DNA of 16,370 nt from an uncultured Comamonadaceae bacterium (GTDB taxonomy: Bacteria; Pseudomonadota; Gammaproteobacteria; Burkholderiales; Burkholderiaceae_C): contig CALBWZ010000446.1 of the NCBI GenBank assembly GCA_937893415.1, positions 1-16,370 on the forward strand, given 5' to 3'. The position numbers and the translations under genes were made by a program. The first letter of the stretch is position 1. Each line of letters begins with the position of its first letter. The notes under the pieces are model-generated. The model was not told the origin of the DNA. It saw nothing but the letters and a program-made list of their open reading frames with translations, and searched no databases. Below are positions 14,047 to 16,370 of this stretch, piece by piece.

Positions 14047-16278
14047 ATGAATTCTCCCACTGCACACAGCAGCCGCCCACTGTCGTTGCTTATAAAGCTA
14101 CTCATCGTTGCTGTAGTGGTTGTTGCGCTGTGGGTGTATGCCCGCAGCGATGCCAGCCAATGGCTAAGCCTTGCCTCGCTGAAGGCGCACGCAGCAGGTT
14201 TGGCTTCTTGGCGAGTTGATCAGCCTTGGGCCGCTGCGGCAACTTTCTTTGTCGTCTATGTCCTGGTGACCGCTGTGTCGCTGCCCGGCGCTGTGTGGCT
14301 TACCCTGGCTGGGGGTGCGTTGTTTGGCCTCTGGCAAGGTTTGTTGTTGGTGTCTTTCGCGTCAACCACGGGGGCCACACTGGCGATGCTGGCTGCGCGG
14401 TTTGTGTTAGGTGAGACGGTGCAGCGCCGCTTCGGCGAGCGCTTGCGGTCAGTCAACGATGGGATTGCCAAAGACGGTGCGTTTTACTTGTTCAGCTTGC
14501 GCTTGGTGCCGGTGTTGCCATTTTTCCTCATCAATTTACTGATGGGACTTACCCAGTTGCCAGCACGTACTTTTTATTGGGCCAGTCAGGTGGGCATGCT
14601 GCCAGGTACAGTCGTGTATGTGCTGGCGGGTACGCAATTGGTTCAAATTGACAGCCTCAGCGGAATTGCTTCTCCGGGTTTATTGGGCTCGTTCGTGATG
14701 CTGGCAATGTTCCCTTGGGTGGCTAAATGGTTTGTTGCCCAATGGCAAGCCAAGCGTGTGTACAGCGGCTACAGCAGGCCTAAGCAGTTTGACCGCAACA
14801 TGGTGGTTATTGGCGGTGGTGCAGCCGGTTTGGTAAGTGCTTATATCGCCGCGGCAGTCAAAGCCAAAGTCACCTTGGTTGAAACGCACAAAATGGGCGG
14901 TGATTGTTTGAATTATGGCTGTGTGCCCAGCAAGGCACTTATTAAAAGTGCCAAGGTTGCCCACCAAATGCGCCACGCGCACACCTATGGCCTCAACCAT
15001 GTGGCGGTCGATCAAGCACAAGTGGCGGCTTCTTTTCCTGACGTGATCAAGCGTGTACGCCAAGTGGTCACCGCCATTGAACCCCACGACAGCATAGAGC
15101 GTTACACAGCCTTGGGCGTTGACGTGGTGCAAGGTTATGCCCGGATCGTGGACCCTTGGACAGTTGAGATCACGGGCAGCGATGGTGGGGTTGAAACCCT
15201 CACCACCCGCGCCATCATCATTGCCACTGGCGCCCGTCCGTTTGTGCCGCCGCTGCCAGGCATTGATGACGTGGGTGTGCTGACCAGCGACACCATGTGG
15301 GATGCGCTGGCAGCGCTTCCCTCAGCGCCGCAGCGTGTGGTGGTGTTGGGTGGCGGCCCTATTGGCTGTGAGTTGTCTCACGCTTTGGCGCGTTTAGGCA
15401 GTGGTGTGACGCAAGTTGAAATGGGCCCACGCATATTGCCTCGTGAAGATAGAGACGCGGCTGATGTGGTGGCAGCGGCTATGCAACGCGATGGTGTGAC
15501 CCTCCTTACAGGGCATGAAGCGGTACGTTGTGAGCCGGGTGAGCCAAGCGGGCCTGGTCATCAGGGTCGAGCACATGCGATTGTGGTGAACCACAACGGA
15601 GCGGAAAAACGCATTGAGTTTGACGTGCTCATTGCAGCGGTAGGGCGCAACGCTAGGTTGTCAGGTTTTGGCCTAGAAGCGTTGGGTATTGAGGTGGGGC
15701 GCGTGGTGCAAACCAACGGGTACTTGCAAACCAAATTCCCCAATATTTTGGCTGCAGGCGATGTGGCGGGTCCTTACCAGTTCACCCATACGGCGTCGCA
15801 TCAAGCATGGTTTGCCGCCGTTAATGCCTTGTTTGGCGACTTTAAATTATTTAAGGTGGACTACAGGGTGATACCGTGGGCCACCTTTACCGATCCCGAA
15901 GTGGCCCGGGTAGGTTTGAGTGAAACCGAGGCCGCAGCCCAAGGCATAGCGGTAGAGGTGACAAGGTTTGAGTTGCACGAACTAGACCGTGCCATCACCG
16001 ACTCTGCTACCACTGGATTCGTCAAAGTGCTGACCAAACCCGGTAAAGACACCATCTTGGGCGCCACCATCGTTGGCGCTGGAGGCGGCGACTTGCTGAC
16101 AGAGTTCGTGCTTGCTATGAAATACAGCTTGGGATTGAATAAAATTTTGGGCACCATTCACACCTATCCCACCATGGGTGAAGCCAACAAGTCCGCTGCG
16201 GGTGAATGGAAGCGTGCCCATGCGCCAGCGGCTGTGTTGCGATGGGTGCAAAAATTCCATACGTGGCGCAGGGGCTAA
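14047..16278 (+). CDS. Fusion of TVP38/VTT membrane domain and mercuric-reductase-like flavin disulfide reductase
   Basis: Membrane-anchored flavoenzyme of 743 residues. The N-terminal part (about 10-235) is a TVP38/TMEM64 (VTT, DedA-like) domain with helices near 14-31, 62-80, 83-119, 146-168 and 208-231; its conserved blocks are FSLRLVPVLPFFLINLLMG at 149-167 and MLPGTVVYVLAG at 184-195. A basic linker leads to a complete class I pyridine nucleotide-disulfide reductase: FAD motif GGGAAG at 256-261, redox pair C287/C292 in GGDCLNYGCVPSK, NAD motif GGGPIG at 435-440 with E458 suggesting NADH, AAGDVAG, and a dimerisation domain. The usual catalytic HPT histidine is replaced by tyrosine (Y707, with E712), as in MerA-like enzymes; the MerA C-terminal cysteine pair and N-terminal metal-binding domain are absent. 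Substrate unknown. Confidence 0.93.
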   Translation: MNSPTAHSSRPLSLLIKLLIVAVVVVALWVYARSDASQWLSLASLKAHAAGLASWRVDQPWAAAATFFVVYVLVTAVSLPGAVWLTLAGGALFGLWQGLLLVSFASTTGATLAMLAARFVLGETVQRRFGERLRSVNDGIAKDGAFYLFSLRLVPVLPFFLINLLMGLTQLPARTFYWASQVGMLPGTVVYVLAGTQLVQIDSLSGIASPGLLGSFVMLAMFPWVAKWFVAQWQAKRVYSGYSRPKQFDRNMVVIGGGAAGLVSAYIAAAVKAKVTLVETHKMGGDCLNYGCVPSKALIKSAKVAHQMRHAHTYGLNHVAVDQAQVAASFPDVIKRVRQVVTAIEPHDSIERYTALGVDVVQGYARIVDPWTVEITGSDGGVETLTTRAIIIATGARPFVPPLPGIDDVGVLTSDTMWDALAALPSAPQRVVVLGGGPIGCELSHALARLGSGVTQVEMGPRILPREDRDAADVVAAAMQRDGVTLLTGHEAVRCEPGEPSGPGHQGRAHAIVVNHNGAEKRIEFDVLIAAVGRNARLSGFGLEALGIEVGRVVQTNGYLQTKFPNILAAGDVAGPYQFTHTASHQAWFAAVNALFGDFKLFKVDYRVIPWATFTDPEVARVGLSETEAAAQGIAVEVTRFELHELDRAITDSATTGFVKVLTKPGKDTILGATIVGAGGGDLLTEFVLAMKYSLGLNKILGTIHTYPTMGEANKSAAGEWKRAHAPAAVLRWVQKFHTWRRG

Positions 16279-16279
16279 A

Positions 16280-16302
16280 CCCATGCGGCTTTGCTGCATG
16301 GG
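16280..16302. terminator. Hairpin after the TVP38-reductase gene, possible bidirectional terminator
   Basis: One base after the stop, CCCATGCGGC and GCTGCATGGG pair as a 10-pair stem (one G-T) around a TTT loop. No T-run follows on the + strand; on the minus strand only TTT follows. It sits between what look like convergent genes, which favours a terminator role. Confidence 0.5.
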
Positions 16303-16317
16303 CGGCTGTCGCCTCAG

Positions 16318-16370
16318 TTAAGCCAACATAGCCTGTGCAAACTCGTGTGCTTTGAAGTTTTGAAGGTCTA
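16318..16370 (-). CDS. Possible C-terminal end of a convergent gene
   Basis: On the minus strand one frame is open from the right edge to a TAA at 16320-16318 and reads DLQNFKAHEFAQAMLA. The composition looks protein-like and amphipathic, and of the three minus-strand frames one opens with an immediate stop. The fragment is far too short to identify. The hairpin at 16280-16302 lies just beyond its stop. Confidence 0.35.
   Translation of the reverse strand, partial: DLQNFKAHEFAQAMLA

Noticed and set aside
14680..15132. 150-codon open frame on the minus strand
   Set aside because: It lies antisense to the FAD domain of the fusion protein, whose motifs are unmistakable; no independent protein features.
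14047..16278. Reading the fusion as mercuric reductase MerA
   Set aside because: It lacks the N-terminal metal-binding domain, the C-terminal cysteine pair and any mer neighbours; only the core fold and the tyrosine at the histidine site are MerA-like.

Overview
The window looks like chromosomal DNA of a Gram-negative proteobacterium, most likely a betaproteobacterium of the order Burkholderiales. That placement is an inference from gene content (a GlpSTPQ-type glycerol ABC transporter, DUF3047, a YnaI-type channel) and moderate G+C; no rRNA or tRNA gene is present to test it. The DNA is densely coding. I see no insertion sequence, CRISPR array, prophage or RNA gene.

Left part (1-6191) is a glycerol uptake and phosphorylation locus. 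Two transcription units diverge from a T-rich control region (about 3666-3844). Leftward run glpS, glpT, glpP and glpQ, the ATPases and permeases of an ABC importer; glpQ runs off the left edge. Rightward run glpR (DeoR-family repressor) and glpK (glycerol kinase). The importer would bring in glycerol, GlpK would trap it as glycerol 3-phosphate, and GlpR would sense that product. The control region carries five same-orientation TTCG-type repeats at near-helical spacing. The first transporter gene, glpS, is interrupted by an in-frame TAA at codon 64, one base away from the sequence at the same site in the paralogue glpT.

Middle part (6275-8597) holds a YnaI-type MscS mechanosensitive channel gene on the + strand. 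It converges on a gene for a FAD-dependent oxidoreductase of the type often fused to or found beside SelD, here without selD in view. A 16-base perfect palindrome covers the channel's stop codon.

Right part (8711-16278) is the most intriguing. A leftward cluster matches the poorly characterised E. coli ynjBCD-ynjF genes: substrate-binding protein, fused double permease, ATPase, and a CDP-alcohol phosphatidyltransferase whose start overlaps the ATPase stop. It continues into an exported DUF3047 protein. Diverging from it across a 214-base control region is a 743-residue protein that joins a TVP38/VTT membrane domain to a mercuric-reductase-like flavin disulfide reductase. In E. coli, as I recall, TVP38 genes (ydjX, ydjZ) also lie next to ynjABCDEF, so the association seems conserved although the parts differ. 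I infer a membrane-linked transport and redox or lipid-modification system of unknown substrate. The right edge holds a hairpin and what may be the last codons of a convergent gene.
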